The notes: a model not told the origin generated them from the sequence alone. A stretch of DNA of 62,956 nucleotides from Clostridia bacterium (GCA_017415025.1 JAFQJH010000011.1:1-62956), one strand, 5' to 3'; counted from the stretch's first letter, positions 33,292 through 43,444 are shown. Numbers and translations: made by a program.

Positions 33292-34593
33292 TTATCTTAT
33301 TACATTATATATAAGCTGTTGTTTTTCTACGGGCTCGGATGAAAATGTCAGAGCCTCGCAGAATTTCTGCTGTGCCGCAGAAATTTTTGTTTTATCGTTA
33401 GTGTAAAGCGTTGCGATTGTCTCATTCTTCTCCACCTTATACCCCGTTTTTGCTTTAAGGATTATGCCCGCGGAGAAGTCGAGAACATCGCTCTTTTTGT
33501 TTCTGCCCGCACCGAGGAGCAGTGAGGCAACACCGATTTTTTCGGCATCCATACTTTTTATATAGCCGTCCGAATCTTCTTTGATTTCAAAGGAATATTC
33601 GGCTTTCGGGAAAAGGTAGGTGTTTTCTATCCATTCGGGATTTCCGCCCTGTGCGGCAACCATTTCCTTAAGCTTTGTAAGCGCAGTGCCGTCCGCAATT
33701 GCTCCCTTTGCCATTGATACACAGGTTTCCTTATCCTTACCCGTTACGAGAGTGAGCATATTTGCGGCAAGCTCAATGCATACGGCAGTCAGATCCTCAC
33801 AGCCGTTACCCTTAAGAGTTTCGACGGCTTCGATAACCTCGAGAGAATTTCCGACAGCATTGCCGAGCGGGATGTCCATATTTGTGATAACGGCAACGGT
33901 ATCTCTGCCAGCCGACTTACCGATTTCAACCATAGCCCTTGCGAGTGCTTCGGACTCTTCAACACTCTTCATAAAGGCACCGCTTCCCGTTTTGACATCA
34001 AGAACGATTCCCCTTGAGCCTGCGGCGAGCTTCTTGCTCATAATTGAGGATGCTATAAGAGGAATACTGTCAACCGTTGCGGTATCGTTGCGCAGAGCGT
34101 AGAGCTTTTTATCCGCGGGAGCAAGGTCGCCTGACTGGCCGATGACGCTAAGACCGATTGAGTTCACCTGAGAGAGAAAAGCATCACTTGAAAGTGTAGT
34201 TTTAAAGCCCTCGATTGATTCGAGCTTATCAACAGTACCGCCCGTATGCCCGAGACCTCTGCCCGACATTTTAGCAACCTTACCGCCGAGCGCGGCAACT
34301 ATCGGTGTAACTATAAGGGTTGTTTTATCACCCACACCGCCCGTTGAATGCTTATCAACCGTGTAACCGTCAATCGACGACAGATCAACCATATCGCCCG
34401 AGCGGGCCATACACATCGTGAGCGTTGCGGTTTCCCTTTCGGTCATACCGTTAAAGCAGATTGCCATTAAAAGTGCGGTAATCTGATAGTCCTCGATTTC
34501 ACCCTTGCTTGCTGCGGAAATGAAGAAATCTATTTCCTCGTCGGTGAGCTCTTCACCATAGCGTTTTTTAAGAATTATATCGTAAATGCGCAT
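33292..34593 (-). CDS. pdp: Pyrimidine-nucleoside phosphorylase
   Basis: 433 residues from the ATG at 34593, which follows GAGGGGTG. It is the standard length. The phosphate-binding signature is VDKHSTGGVGDKTTLIVTPI, followed by AKMSGRGLGHTGGTVDKLES, the nucleoside-site KTGSGAFM, and the C-terminal lobe with GYKVEKNETIATLY. It splits uridine or thymidine into base and pentose 1-phosphate in the cytosol for salvage. It is single, convergent with the M20 gene, with a family-A repeat upstream. Confidence 0.92.
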   Translation of the reverse strand: MRIYDIILKKRYGEELTDEEIDFFISAASKGEIEDYQITALLMAICFNGMTERETATLTMCMARSGDMVDLSSIDGYTVDKHSTGGVGDKTTLIVTPIVAALGGKVAKMSGRGLGHTGGTVDKLESIEGFKTTLSSDAFLSQVNSIGLSVIGQSGDLAPADKKLYALRNDTATVDSIPLIASSIMSKKLAAGSRGIVLDVKTGSGAFMKSVEESEALARAMVEIGKSAGRDTVAVITNMDIPLGNAVGNSLEVIEAVETLKGNGCEDLTAVCIELAANMLTLVTGKDKETCVSMAKGAIADGTALTKLKEMVAAQGGNPEWIENTYLFPKAEYSFEIKEDSDGYIKSMDAEKIGVASLLLGAGRNKKSDVLDFSAGIILKAKTGYKVEKNETIATLYTNDKTKISAAQQKFCEALTFSSEPVEKQQLIYNVIR

Positions 34594-34679
34594 AAAATCA
34601 CCCCTCAGTTTTGTCTTATACAATATAACATATTATATTCAAAATGTAAAATGAAAAACATTGCAATCAGTTTAATAAC

Positions 34680-34920
34680 TTGGAGTTTGTCGATATCTTT
34701 TTAAACTTGAAACAAGCTAAAGACAAGCAACCTTCTCTGAAAGGGAAGGTGCCCGACAGGGCGGATGGGTGGAGCGTAAGCGACCAAAAAGTTCTTTGAT
34801 TTATCTTGTTTTTCTCGTTGCTTCGCAACGAACCCCTCAGTCACGACTTCGTCGTGCCAGCTCCCCTTTCAGGGGCGCCATTGTTCTACTGACTTTTTAT
34901 TTCTCCCCGACAAATTAAAG
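34680..34920. repeat. Dispersed repeat family A, copy 2 (uninterrupted)
   Basis: About 240 bases from TGGAGTTTGTCGATATC to CCCCGACAAATTAAAG, matching copies at 10584 and 45302. This copy lacks the insertion seen in copy 3 and so shows the empty site (ATCTTTTTAAACTTGAAAC). It fills most of the 34594-35015 gap. Confidence 0.88.
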
Positions 34921-35015
34921 TTTATCAATCAAAAGTGGTTTTATTCTTAAATTCTACTGACGGTAGGGTGACTTTTGGGGTGGGATGTGGTAGAATTAAT
35001 GCAAGGTGATGAAAT

Positions 35016-35792
35016 ATGGATAACAAGCAGACAGGCAGATTTATCTGCGAGAGAAGAAAAGAGCTTTCTTTAAATCAAAAAGATTTAGCAGAAAAGCTTA
35101 ATATTACGGACAAGGCTGTTTCTAAATGGGAAACGGGCAGAAGTGCACCTGACATTTCAATGCTCGAGCCTTTAGCGGAGGCTCTTGATGTCAGCGTCGC
35201 CGAAATTCTGAAGGGTGAAAAAATAGAAAAAGAAAAGCTGAACGAGGTTTCGGATAAAATCATCGTTCAGACTATGAAAAAATCGAGAAAAAAGATTTTT
35301 ATCGGAGCTTTTTCGGTATTGCTGATTCTGGCAATTATTGTAGGCGGGCAATTTCTTTATCATTACTTCAATTCCGTAAGCCCTGAAGATACAGAAAGAA
35401 TTATCAAATCGGCAGATTTCTCATCAATCGAGGGCGATGAGGATATGGAAATTATAAAATCGGTCAGACGAGGAAAGTATTATGCCTTCCTGATGAAAAA
35501 CCCTGACCACGATGAGGCACATTTAAGAGTTTTTCAAGCCGATAAGATTTTTAAAGACCGATTTATCTGCACAGGCGGTACATCGGCGCAGACAGGAGGC
35601 ATAGGTCAATACAGCTACTCGGAAAATCATCTCAATACGGATATCTTTTTCGGTTACGCCGTTAAGGAAGATGTATACCGATACGATTACCGCGGTGCTG
35701 AATGTGAAAGACCTGTTAAAGACGGAGTCGTACTCGACTTTATGATAGAATATAATCACACATGGACACATGCTGTGCTGAAAGGGTATTAA
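35016..35792 (+). CDS. XRE-family regulator with membrane anchor and exterior domain
   Basis: 258 residues with an AAGGTGATG site. Residues 8-62 form an XRE helix-turn-helix (LSLNQKDLAEKLNITDKAVS, then KWETGRSAPDISMLEPLAEA). A short linker leads into one membrane helix (IFIGAFSVLLILAIIVGGQF) and about 140 residues outside with no domain I recognise. This is a one-component sensor layout: outside signal, inside DNA binding. The target genes are unknown and the gene stands alone, ending at a bidirectional terminator. Confidence 0.85.
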   Translation: MDNKQTGRFICERRKELSLNQKDLAEKLNITDKAVSKWETGRSAPDISMLEPLAEALDVSVAEILKGEKIEKEKLNEVSDKIIVQTMKKSRKKIFIGAFSVLLILAIIVGGQFLYHYFNSVSPEDTERIIKSADFSSIEGDEDMEIIKSVRRGKYYAFLMKNPDHDEAHLRVFQADKIFKDRFICTGGTSAQTGGIGQYSYSENHLNTDIFFGYAVKEDVYRYDYRGAECERPVKDGVVLDFMIEYNHTWTHAVLKGY

Positions 35793-35795
35793 AAA

Positions 35796-35819
35796 AAGGA
35801 GTTGCTCGCGCAACTCCTT
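35796..35819. terminator. Bidirectional terminator
   Basis: Stem AAGGAGTTG / CAACTCCTT with a CTCGCG loop between two convergent genes, with A/T-rich flanks on both sides. Confidence 0.75.
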
Positions 35820-35835
35820 AATTATTTGTTATTGA

Positions 35836-37869
35836 TTATTCCTCAACAGCTTCTTCTGTTGCTTCTTCAGCAACTTCTTCAACTGCTTCTTCCTCTGCCT
35901 TGGGAGCGAGGAGTGCGCGGATTGAAAGGCTTACACGGCTCTTTTCAAAATCAATAGCTGTGATCTTGCAAGTAACCTTCTCGCCGATCTTGAGAACATC
36001 CTGCGGCTTGCTGATGTGCTGGTCAGCAATCTGTGAGATGTGGATAAGACCGTCGATGCCCGGAATAACTGTTGCGAATGCGCCGAATGTTGTCATACCA
36101 ACGATTTCTGACTCGATAACAGTATCAACGGGATAGTCACGGCGAAGGATCTCCCAGGGGTTGTCCTCTGCCTTCTTGTAGCCGAGAGAAATCTTCTTGT
36201 TTTCCTTATCAAGTGCCTTGACGAAAACTTCGATTTCCTGACCGATAGCAAGAACGTCTGACGGATGCTTGATTCTCTTCCATGAAAGCTCAGAGATATG
36301 TACCATACCGTCTACGCCGCCGATATCAACGAATGCACCGTAGTTTGTGAGTGACTTAACTGTACCCTGGTAAACCTGGCCTTCCTCAGCCTGTGCCCAG
36401 AATGCTTCCTCAGCAGCCTTGCGAGCCTCGCGGAGAACTGCCTTGATTGAGCCGACAGCCTTCTTGCGGCCGCGCTCTGCCTTAACCTCGATAATCTTAA
36501 GGTCAACCTTTGTCTTGAGAAGCTCGTCAAGTGAGTCGCCTCTTGATGCTGTTGCAAGTGATGCGGGAACAAATACTCTTACACCGTTAACGACAACGAT
36601 TACGCCGCCCTTGATAACGTCTGTAACTGTACCTGTAACAACCTCGTCATTTTCCTTAGCTGCTTCAATCTTGTCCCATGCGCCCTGAGCGTCATATCTC
36701 TTCTTGGAAAGCATAATTGTGCCTTCCTGATCATTTGTCTTCATAATGATGAGATTGATCTCGTCGCCGATCTTGAGCTCCTTCATCGGATCTGCTGTGG
36801 GATCTGCGCTGTACTCGTCAGCAGGAACATAGCCTGTCTGCTTTCTGCCGATATCAACCTGGATTTCACTCGGTGAAATACCTGTAACGATACCGAGAAC
36901 CTTCTGGTCCGTGCTCATATTTTTAAGAGACTCTTCGAGTGCCTCCATAAAACTCATATCTTCAGCGTTAGAAGTCGTTGCCACCTCCTCTGCTGTTTCA
37001 ATAACGTTTTCGATTGCGTTTGTGTTTTCCGACATTGTTGAAAGTACCTCCTTTATGATTGCCGCGGGAGTCGATGCCCCTGCGGTTACACCTACCCTCT
37101 TGCAGCCGCTAAAATCAATCTGTGAAAGCTCTTTTGCGGTTTCAATCAGGTAAGTCGGACAACAGTTCTCACACACAGCCTTCAACTTCGCAGTGTTTGA
37201 GCTTTGCCGTCCTCCTACTATAATCATGGCGTCGCAGACTGAGGCTAAACGCATTGCCTCCTCCTGACGCTCATTCGTAGCACTACATATTGTATCAAAG
37301 ATTTTTGCATTTGTATAGTGTTTTTTTATATTTTTTAAACATTTTTCGTATTCTACGGTGTTAAATGTCGTCTGCCAGACAACGATAATTTCTTTTTTTG
37401 CATATTCGGGGTGATTTTCGACTTCTTTTTCAAGCTCATCACTGTTTTTGAATACGACACTCTCCCCTTTGCAGTAGCTTCTGATGCCCTGCACCTCGGG
37501 ATGATTGGCATCGCCCGCGATAAAAACAAGAGTATTCTCGTCGGAGTTATCCGTAATAATTTTATGAATCTTGCGGACAAAGGGACAGGTTGCATCACAA
37601 TAATCGACATTTCTCTGCTTAAGGGAATCAATAACCTGTTTTTCGACACCGTGAGTTCTGATTACAACCTTTGTGTTTTCGGGAACATCCTTTTCGCTGT
37701 CAATAATGACAACTCCCTTTTCGGCAAGGTCGTCTATGACCTGCGGATTGTGAATAATCGGGCCGAGGGTGCAGACCTTTTCGCCGTCCTCAACCATTTT
37801 ATAAAGCATATCGACCGCACGGTTGACACCGAAGCAGAAGCCTGCTGTTTTTGCAAGTTTAATCTCCAT
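35836..37869 (-). CDS. ispH: IspH (HMBPP reductase) fused to ribosomal protein S1
   Basis: 677 residues with a GGAGTATGG site. Residues 1-285 are IspH with iron-sulfur cysteines in AKTAGFCFGVNRAVDM, DYCDATCPFVRK and DTICSATNERQE, reducing HMBPP to isoprenyl diphosphates. Residues about 320-650 hold four S1 RNA-binding domains (ending motifs QTGYVPADEYS, VRVFVPASL, GMVHISELSW, GLIHISQIAD). An acidic tail closes it (EEEAVEEVAEEATEEAVEE). This fusion is well known in Clostridia. It is the last gene of the operon and overlaps plsC by 11 bases. Confidence 0.95.
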   Translation of the reverse strand: MEIKLAKTAGFCFGVNRAVDMLYKMVEDGEKVCTLGPIIHNPQVIDDLAEKGVVIIDSEKDVPENTKVVIRTHGVEKQVIDSLKQRNVDYCDATCPFVRKIHKIITDNSDENTLVFIAGDANHPEVQGIRSYCKGESVVFKNSDELEKEVENHPEYAKKEIIVVWQTTFNTVEYEKCLKNIKKHYTNAKIFDTICSATNERQEEAMRLASVCDAMIIVGGRQSSNTAKLKAVCENCCPTYLIETAKELSQIDFSGCKRVGVTAGASTPAAIIKEVLSTMSENTNAIENVIETAEEVATTSNAEDMSFMEALEESLKNMSTDQKVLGIVTGISPSEIQVDIGRKQTGYVPADEYSADPTADPMKELKIGDEINLIIMKTNDQEGTIMLSKKRYDAQGAWDKIEAAKENDEVVTGTVTDVIKGGVIVVVNGVRVFVPASLATASRGDSLDELLKTKVDLKIIEVKAERGRKKAVGSIKAVLREARKAAEEAFWAQAEEGQVYQGTVKSLTNYGAFVDIGGVDGMVHISELSWKRIKHPSDVLAIGQEIEVFVKALDKENKKISLGYKKAEDNPWEILRRDYPVDTVIESEIVGMTTFGAFATVIPGIDGLIHISQIADQHISKPQDVLKIGEKVTCKITAIDFEKSRVSLSIRALLAPKAEEEAVEEVAEEATEEAVEE

Positions 37870-38503
37870 GTTCCATACTCCAGAGCTCTGTAATTTTTTC
37901 CATAATGAGGTTTGTTGCGTGGCGCAGATCCTTCATCTTTGTGCTGTTCGGATCGAATTTCAAGTCCTCGTGCTTTATCGGCTTACCGTAACGGACGGTA
38001 AGTCTTGTTCCCGTCTTTGCTTCGTCACAGGTATAAATAGAAACGGGAACAACATCGCATTTGCACACTTTAGCTATGTAACACACTCCGCCCTTACCCT
38101 TTTGCGGAGTATAGTCGGGCGAGCGCGTGCCCTCGGGGAAGATGCCGAGTATTCCGCCGTTTCTGACGAGCGTTACCGCGTAGTTGATTGCATCCTCATC
38201 AAACTTTGTTCTGTCCACGGGGAAGGCATTGAGCTGTGTCATTGCCCAGCCGATAAGCTTGTTCTGAAAAAGCTCGTACTTTGCCATAAAGTGCATCGTT
38301 TTATCACAGCCGACAGAGACAATAACGGGGTCAAGCGCGGTAATGTGGTTTGCCGCAAGGATGAAGCCGCCGCCCTCGGGCAGGTTTTCGACACCGACGT
38401 AGTTGATTTTGTATTTCGTTTTCGTTATAAGTCCCGCAAGCGGACGGACAACCGAATACAGCGGACGGGACTTGAAATTGGTAAAATCGTAATTATAGGG
38501 CAT
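37859..38503 (-). CDS. plsC: 1-acyl-sn-glycerol-3-phosphate acyltransferase
   Basis: 214 residues with a GAGGAATTTTAA site. The acyltransferase motifs are FILAANHITALDPVIV (NHxxxxD), FPVDR and GILGIFPEGTRSPD. It adds the second acyl chain to make phosphatidic acid at the inner membrane face. It lies 22 bases after cmk and overlaps the ispH-S1 start by 11 bases, the usual clostridial order. Confidence 0.9.
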   Translation of the reverse strand: MPYNYDFTNFKSRPLYSVVRPLAGLITKTKYKINYVGVENLPEGGGFILAANHITALDPVIVSVGCDKTMHFMAKYELFQNKLIGWAMTQLNAFPVDRTKFDEDAINYAVTLVRNGGILGIFPEGTRSPDYTPQKGKGGVCYIAKVCKCDVVPVSIYTCDEAKTGTRLTVRYGKPIKHEDLKFDPNSTKMKDLRHATNLIMEKITELWSMEHGD

Positions 38504-38525
38504 TTAAAATTCCTCGAAATATCTT

Positions 38526-39191
38526 TTAAAGTCTTTCTCTTATGATGCTGAGCACAAGCTTTGTGCCCTCCTCAAGATTACAGCCGCTGTTATCAACAAG
38601 GATTGCATCCTCCGCTTGCTTGAGCGGTGCGATTTCGCGGTGAGAATCCTGATAATCGCGCTTGTTTATATCATCAAGCACATCCTGAAATTCCACCTTC
38701 TCGCCCTTTTCGATAAGCTCCTTATAGCGTCTTTCTGCTCTTGCCTCGGCTGAAGCGGTGAGGAAAAGCTTAATCTGCGCATCGGGGAGAACAACAGTAC
38801 CGATATCTCTGCCGTCCATAATGCAGTTATTGTTCTTTGCGATATCTCTCTGTAAATCAAAGAGAAACGTTCTGACGGCAGGAATTGCAGAAACGTTAGA
38901 GGCTCCCATTGATGCTTCGGGAGTACGGATAGCCTCGGAAACATCCTCGCCGTTAAGGAAAACATGCTGTGCACCGTCAACAAAACCGAGCTCGACCTTG
39001 ATATCCTTAAGCGTTGCCGTAACGGCATCCGCATCCTTTGTATCAATACCCTTGCGGATTGAATAAAGACCGACAGTACGGTAAAGCGCACCCGTATCAA
39101 CGTAAATATATCCGAGCTCCTTTGAAACAAGCTTTGCGATACTTGATTTACCTGCACCTGCAGGGCCGTCAATTGCAATATTAATAGCCAT
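38526..39191 (-). CDS. cmk: Cytidylate kinase
   Basis: 221 residues from the ATG at 39191, fixed by ATAGGAGGATAACT; a longer frame upstream lacks a site. The P-loop is AIDGPAGAGKSSIAKL, followed by YVDTGALYR, DGRDIGTVVLPDA and the lid region with ASAEARAERRYKEL. It phosphorylates CMP and dCMP using ATP. The start is ten bases after the stop of the FAD-oxidoreductase gene. Confidence 0.95.
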   Translation of the reverse strand: MAINIAIDGPAGAGKSSIAKLVSKELGYIYVDTGALYRTVGLYSIRKGIDTKDADAVTATLKDIKVELGFVDGAQHVFLNGEDVSEAIRTPEASMGASNVSAIPAVRTFLFDLQRDIAKNNNCIMDGRDIGTVVLPDAQIKLFLTASAEARAERRYKELIEKGEKVEFQDVLDDINKRDYQDSHREIAPLKQAEDAILVDNSGCNLEEGTKLVLSIIRERL

Positions 39192-39201
39192 AGTTATCCT
39201 C

Positions 39202-40437
39202 CTATATATTCTCACCGGCAAGCTTACCGGTTGAAAAAGCAATCTGTAAATTAAAGCCGCCCGTATAGGCATCGACGTCAATTACCTCTCCCGCAAAGTA
39301 AAGCCCCTTGAGAAGCTTTGACTCCATTGTCTTCGGGTTGATCTCCGAGACCTTGACACCGCCCGAGGTAACGATAGCCTCATCAATCGGTCGGAAGCCC
39401 TTGACGGTTACCTTGAACGATTTTAAAAGCTCAACAAGTCTGCGGCGCTCCTCACGCGTAATCTGATTGACCTTGACCGTCGGCTTTATTCCGCTTAACT
39501 TCGCGACAACGGGAATGAGCTTTCTCGGCAGAAGCGCGCCGAGCGAATTGATGTAGTTCTTATTAGTATTCTCCGAGAAATCACGGAGTATTCTTGCATC
39601 AAGCTGATCGTGGTCAAGAGCAGGCTTTAAATCTATATATATAATGTATCTGCCTTTTTCCATATCGCGCAGATGTGAGCTTGCAGAAAGCACCATAGGT
39701 CCGGATACTCCGAAATGGGTAAAAAGCATTTCGCCGAAATCCTCGTAGACAACCTTGTTGTTCTTCTTGGTGTCAACAACCTTCATTCCGACATTGCGCA
39801 AGGAAAGTCCCATAAGCTCCGAGCAGAAACCCTCGTGGGCATTGAGCGGAACAAGTGACGGCTTCGGGTCAATTATTGTATGACCTGCCTGACGTGCAAG
39901 CTCATAGCCGTCGCCCGTTGAGCCCGTTGCCTGATAGGACATACCGCCTGTTGCGACAAGCACACTATCGGCATAAAGCTCCTCGCCATCATAAGTGCGC
40001 ACGCCCTTCAACTCGCCGTTTTCAATAATAAGCTCCTTTGCTCTGCCCTGAACAAGCTGAGCGCCGTCATCCGTGCCGTAGCGCACAAGTGCATCAACGA
40101 TATCGAGTGCTTTATCGGAAACGGGAAAAACGCGGTTGCCGCGCTCGCATTTGAGGGGTACACCCATATCCTCGATAAGCTCGATTGTATCCTGCGGCAT
40201 AAAATTTGAAAAAGCACTGTAAAGAAACCTGCCGTTGACGGGCACATTCGCGATAAGCTCGTCAAGCTCTTTACAGTTATTCGTAACGTTACATCTGCCC
40301 TTACCCGTAATTACAACCTTTCTTGCAGGCCGTTCATTACGTTCAAGTATCGTAACATCCTTACCGTAAGCCGATGCCGTTCCTGCGGCGATAAGTCCTG
40401 CCGCGCCCGCACCGACGATTAAAACCTTCTCTGACAT
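39202..40437 (-). CDS. NAD(P)/FAD-dependent oxidoreductase (HI0933/BaiN-like family)
   Basis: 411 residues from the ATG at 40437, which follows TTGGAGAAATT. The dinucleotide site is VLIVGAGAAGLIAAGTASAY and the second flavin motif KVVITGKGRCNVTNNCKELD. A VATGGMSYQATGSTGDGYEL segment and the C-terminal GLYFAGEVIDVDAYTGGFNL complete the family pattern. It is the first gene of the cmk-plsC-ispH operon, its usual position in this group. The natural substrate is uncertain despite the name BaiN given to relatives. Confidence 0.9.
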   Translation of the reverse strand: MSEKVLIVGAGAAGLIAAGTASAYGKDVTILERNERPARKVVITGKGRCNVTNNCKELDELIANVPVNGRFLYSAFSNFMPQDTIELIEDMGVPLKCERGNRVFPVSDKALDIVDALVRYGTDDGAQLVQGRAKELIIENGELKGVRTYDGEELYADSVLVATGGMSYQATGSTGDGYELARQAGHTIIDPKPSLVPLNAHEGFCSELMGLSLRNVGMKVVDTKKNNKVVYEDFGEMLFTHFGVSGPMVLSASSHLRDMEKGRYIIYIDLKPALDHDQLDARILRDFSENTNKNYINSLGALLPRKLIPVVAKLSGIKPTVKVNQITREERRRLVELLKSFKVTVKGFRPIDEAIVTSGGVKVSEINPKTMESKLLKGLYFAGEVIDVDAYTGGFNLQIAFSTGKLAGENI

Positions 40438-40473
40438 AATTTCTCCAATCAAAATACACAATTATACTTATAC

Positions 40474-40541
40474 ATTGTATAATAAAATCCAAAAAAATGC
40501 AATACAATCAATTGACTTTAATCAGTCAGGTAATGTATACT
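40474..40541. promoter_or_regulatory. Divergent promoters between the FAD-oxidoreductase and GH95 genes
   Basis: Minus strand: TTGCAT, a 17-base spacer and TACAAT (40474-40502). Plus strand: TTGACT, an 18-base spacer and TATACT (40512-40541), 30 bases before the fucosidase ATG. Confidence 0.6.
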
Positions 40542-40571
40542 TGTTTTATATTTACTATGGAGGTAATTTTT

Positions 40572-42875
40572 ATGGGACTCGGTTCACACGTTTTATGGTA
40601 CAATCACCCTGCAAAAGAGTGGGTTGAGGCACTTCCGCTCGGTAACGGAAGCCTCGGTGCAATGGTTTTCGGCGGAGTTGACAAGGAAACTGTCGGTCTT
40701 AACCTTGACACTCTCTGGTCAGGTTATTCACATAAATATGCCGTTGACAACAAGTACGAGCACTTCGTAAAGGCTCGCGAGCTTACGCTCGAGGGCAAGA
40801 TGCTCGAAGCAAGAGACTACATTGAAGAGAATTTCGTAGGCGACGACTGCGAATGGTATCTTCAGCTCGGCAAGCTTATGATTACATCAAACAGACATAT
40901 GTGCGCAAAGCAGTACAGACGTGAGCTTGACATTGCAACTGCCGTTACAAAGGCAGAGTACACTGCCAACGACACCGTATACAACAGAGAGGCTTTCATC
41001 AGCCATCCTGATAAGGTGCTCGTTTACTCAATGAAGAGTGAGGGCAAGAACAAGCTCGACTTCAACGTTATGGTAAACTGCGAGCTTAAAAATGAGGTTG
41101 AAACAAACGGAGATACATATATTTTAAGAGGTATCTGCCCGAGTAACATTGATTTTTCAAACGACCCGTATGCTGTTACGGAATATTTTGACGGAGAGAA
41201 AAAGGGCGTTGAATTCGTTTGTATGTTCAAGGTAATTACAGACGGTGTTATCAAGACCAACAAAAAGCATCTCACCGTTTCCGATGCAACAAATGCAACA
41301 ATTATCCTTACCGCTGAAAGCAATTTCGAAGGTTGGGACAAGCCCCTCTATCAATCAACAAAGGATTATGAGAGCATCTGCCGAGAGAGAATCAGCTCTG
41401 CAAGTGCAAAGGGCTTTGATGAGCTTAAGGCGGCTCATATCGCTGACCACAGCGCACTTTTCAACCGAGTTTCAATTGACCTCGGCAACAGCAAGAAGGA
41501 CGGCACTCCCACAAACCGCCGACTTCACGAGTTCCTTTACAATAAGAATAACGATAACGACCTTTACTGTCTTCTCTTCAACTACGGCCGTTATCTTACA
41601 ATCGCCGGCTCACGTGCGGGCTCGCAGGCAATGACACTTCAGGGCATCTGGACATTCAAGATGTGCTCACCGTGGCGTTCGAACTACACAACAAACATCA
41701 ACACGGAGATGAACTACTGGCCGACAATGACCTGCTCCCTCCCCGAGCTCAATCAGCCTCTTATCGACTTTATCAAGGAGCTTTCCGTTTCGGGTCAGGA
41801 GGTTGCGAAGGAATACTACAACGCACGCGGCTTCTGTGTTCATCACAATGTTGACCTTTGGAGAATTCCGACACCGTCAAAGGGTAATCCCGTATGGTCA
41901 TTCTGGCCGATGGCAGGTGCGTGGTTCTGCCGTCACCTTTACGAGCAGTATGAGTACACCCGTGACGAGGCATTCCTCAAGGATACCGCACTCCCGATTA
42001 TGGAATCAGCAGCTCGCTTCTGTCTTGATATGCTCATTGAGGACAAGGACGGCTATCTCATCTTCTGCCCGTCAACCTCACCCGAAAACGAATACAAGAT
42101 CGGTCACGAGGACTGCTCCGTCAGCGAGACGACATATATGACAATGGGAATCATCCGCGACCTCTTCAATAACATTATGAAGAGTGCAAAAATCCTCGGC
42201 GCAGAAAGTGACGTTATAGATGAAATCAAGGTGAAATACGAAAAGCTTCTTCCGTTCAGAACAGGCTCAAAGGGACAGCTTCTCGAATGGTATAAGGACG
42301 AGGTAGGCTTTGACCCGCATCACCGTCACGTTTCTCACCTTTATTCACTCTTCCCCGCTGACCTTATCAACGTTAACGACACTCCCGAGCTCGCTCAGGC
42401 AGCAAGAAGAACCCTTGAAATCCGCGGTGACAACGGTACAGGCTGGAGCCTCGGCTGGAAAATCAACTTCTGGGCAAGACTCCGCGACAAGGATAAGGTT
42501 ATCAAGCTCATTGATAATCAGCTCAGATATATCAACCCGAGATATCCGCGCGGCAGAGGCGGTACATTCCCGAACATGTTCGACGCTCATCCGCCGTTCC
42601 AGATTGACGGTAACTTCGGCGCAACAAGCGGTATCGCACAGGCTCTTATGCAGTCGTTTGAGAACAGAATCCTTATCCTTCCCGCACTTCCCGACAAGTG
42701 GGCTGACGGTCACATCCACGGTCTGACAGCAAAGGGCGGAGTTAAGGTTGACATCGACTGGGCACAGGGTAAGCTGACAAAGCTCACGCTTGACGGTAAG
42801 GGCGACTACGAGATTATTTACGGTGACAAGAAAATTGCTGTTACACTTGACGGCAAAAAGGATGTTGAATTTTAA
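40572..42875 (+). CDS. GH95 alpha-L-fucosidase
   Basis: 767 residues from the ATG at 40572, which follows ATGGAGG. The N-terminus is the GH95 beta-domain (YNHPAKEWVEALPLGNGSLG). The (alpha/alpha)6 barrel carries NINTEMNYWPTMTCSLPELN, the catalytic Glu region LIFCPSTSPENEY, and the conserved HPPFQIDGNFGATSGIAQAL with the catalytic Asp. The C-terminal beta-domain ends in GGVKVDIDWAQGKLTKLTLD. It should release fucose from imported glycans; no signal peptide is present. It is translationally coupled (TAATG) to the HAD phosphatase gene. Confidence 0.92.
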   Translation: MGLGSHVLWYNHPAKEWVEALPLGNGSLGAMVFGGVDKETVGLNLDTLWSGYSHKYAVDNKYEHFVKARELTLEGKMLEARDYIEENFVGDDCEWYLQLGKLMITSNRHMCAKQYRRELDIATAVTKAEYTANDTVYNREAFISHPDKVLVYSMKSEGKNKLDFNVMVNCELKNEVETNGDTYILRGICPSNIDFSNDPYAVTEYFDGEKKGVEFVCMFKVITDGVIKTNKKHLTVSDATNATIILTAESNFEGWDKPLYQSTKDYESICRERISSASAKGFDELKAAHIADHSALFNRVSIDLGNSKKDGTPTNRRLHEFLYNKNNDNDLYCLLFNYGRYLTIAGSRAGSQAMTLQGIWTFKMCSPWRSNYTTNINTEMNYWPTMTCSLPELNQPLIDFIKELSVSGQEVAKEYYNARGFCVHHNVDLWRIPTPSKGNPVWSFWPMAGAWFCRHLYEQYEYTRDEAFLKDTALPIMESAARFCLDMLIEDKDGYLIFCPSTSPENEYKIGHEDCSVSETTYMTMGIIRDLFNNIMKSAKILGAESDVIDEIKVKYEKLLPFRTGSKGQLLEWYKDEVGFDPHHRHVSHLYSLFPADLINVNDTPELAQAARRTLEIRGDNGTGWSLGWKINFWARLRDKDKVIKLIDNQLRYINPRYPRGRGGTFPNMFDAHPPFQIDGNFGATSGIAQALMQSFENRILILPALPDKWADGHIHGLTAKGGVKVDIDWAQGKLTKLTLDGKGDYEIIYGDKKIAVTLDGKKDVEF

Positions 42876-43444
42876 TGCTTGCTGACGTTTACGATTTTGA
42901 CAAAACGATATTCAACGGCGAGTCGGGTACATATTTTTACCTTTTCGAGTTAAGAAGGCATCCGCGGTTTCTGCTTTATTTTCCGTGGCATCTGATAAAT
43001 CTCATCGGATTTCTTGTCGGAATCGTTCCGACGGAAAAATTCAAGGAGGTTTTCTATTCTCCTCTTAAAAGAGTTGACGTTGAAAAAGAGACGACACTTT
43101 TCTGGCAGAAATATGCGCACAGAATCAACCCGTATTTTGTAAACAGAGACAGAAGCGTTAAGACAATCGTATGCTCCGCCTCCCCCGTTTTTCAGATTAA
43201 GCCGATTTGCGACAAGCTCGGCGTTGACCTTATAGTTGCAACCGAGTTTGACCCGAAAACAGGCAAGGCTATCGGCAAAAACTGCAAGGACGACGAAAAA
43301 ATCGAGCGTATGAAAAAGCAGGCAGCGGAATATACAATCCGCGACGTTTATACGGATAATCTTAAATCCGACGGTCCGCTTCTTACCCTTGCAACGCGCA
43401 ATAAATATCACGTTGTTAAAGGTAAGGTAACGAAAATCAATTAA
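42875..43444 (+). CDS. HAD-IB family hydrolase (phosphoserine phosphatase-like)
   Basis: 189 residues whose ATG overlaps the TAA of the fucosidase gene. The nucleophile motif is ADVYDFDKTIFNGESGTYF (DFDKT), motif II is IVCSASPV, and the later acidic pair is in VYTDNLKSDGPLL. A hydrophobic stretch in the cap (LIGFLVGIV) suggests contact with the membrane. It hydrolyses a small phosphate ester; the substrate is unknown. The tight coupling suggests co-expression with fucosidase. Confidence 0.8.
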   Translation: MLADVYDFDKTIFNGESGTYFYLFELRRHPRFLLYFPWHLINLIGFLVGIVPTEKFKEVFYSPLKRVDVEKETTLFWQKYAHRINPYFVNRDRSVKTIVCSASPVFQIKPICDKLGVDLIVATEFDPKTGKAIGKNCKDDEKIERMKKQAAEYTIRDVYTDNLKSDGPLLTLATRNKYHVVKGKVTKIN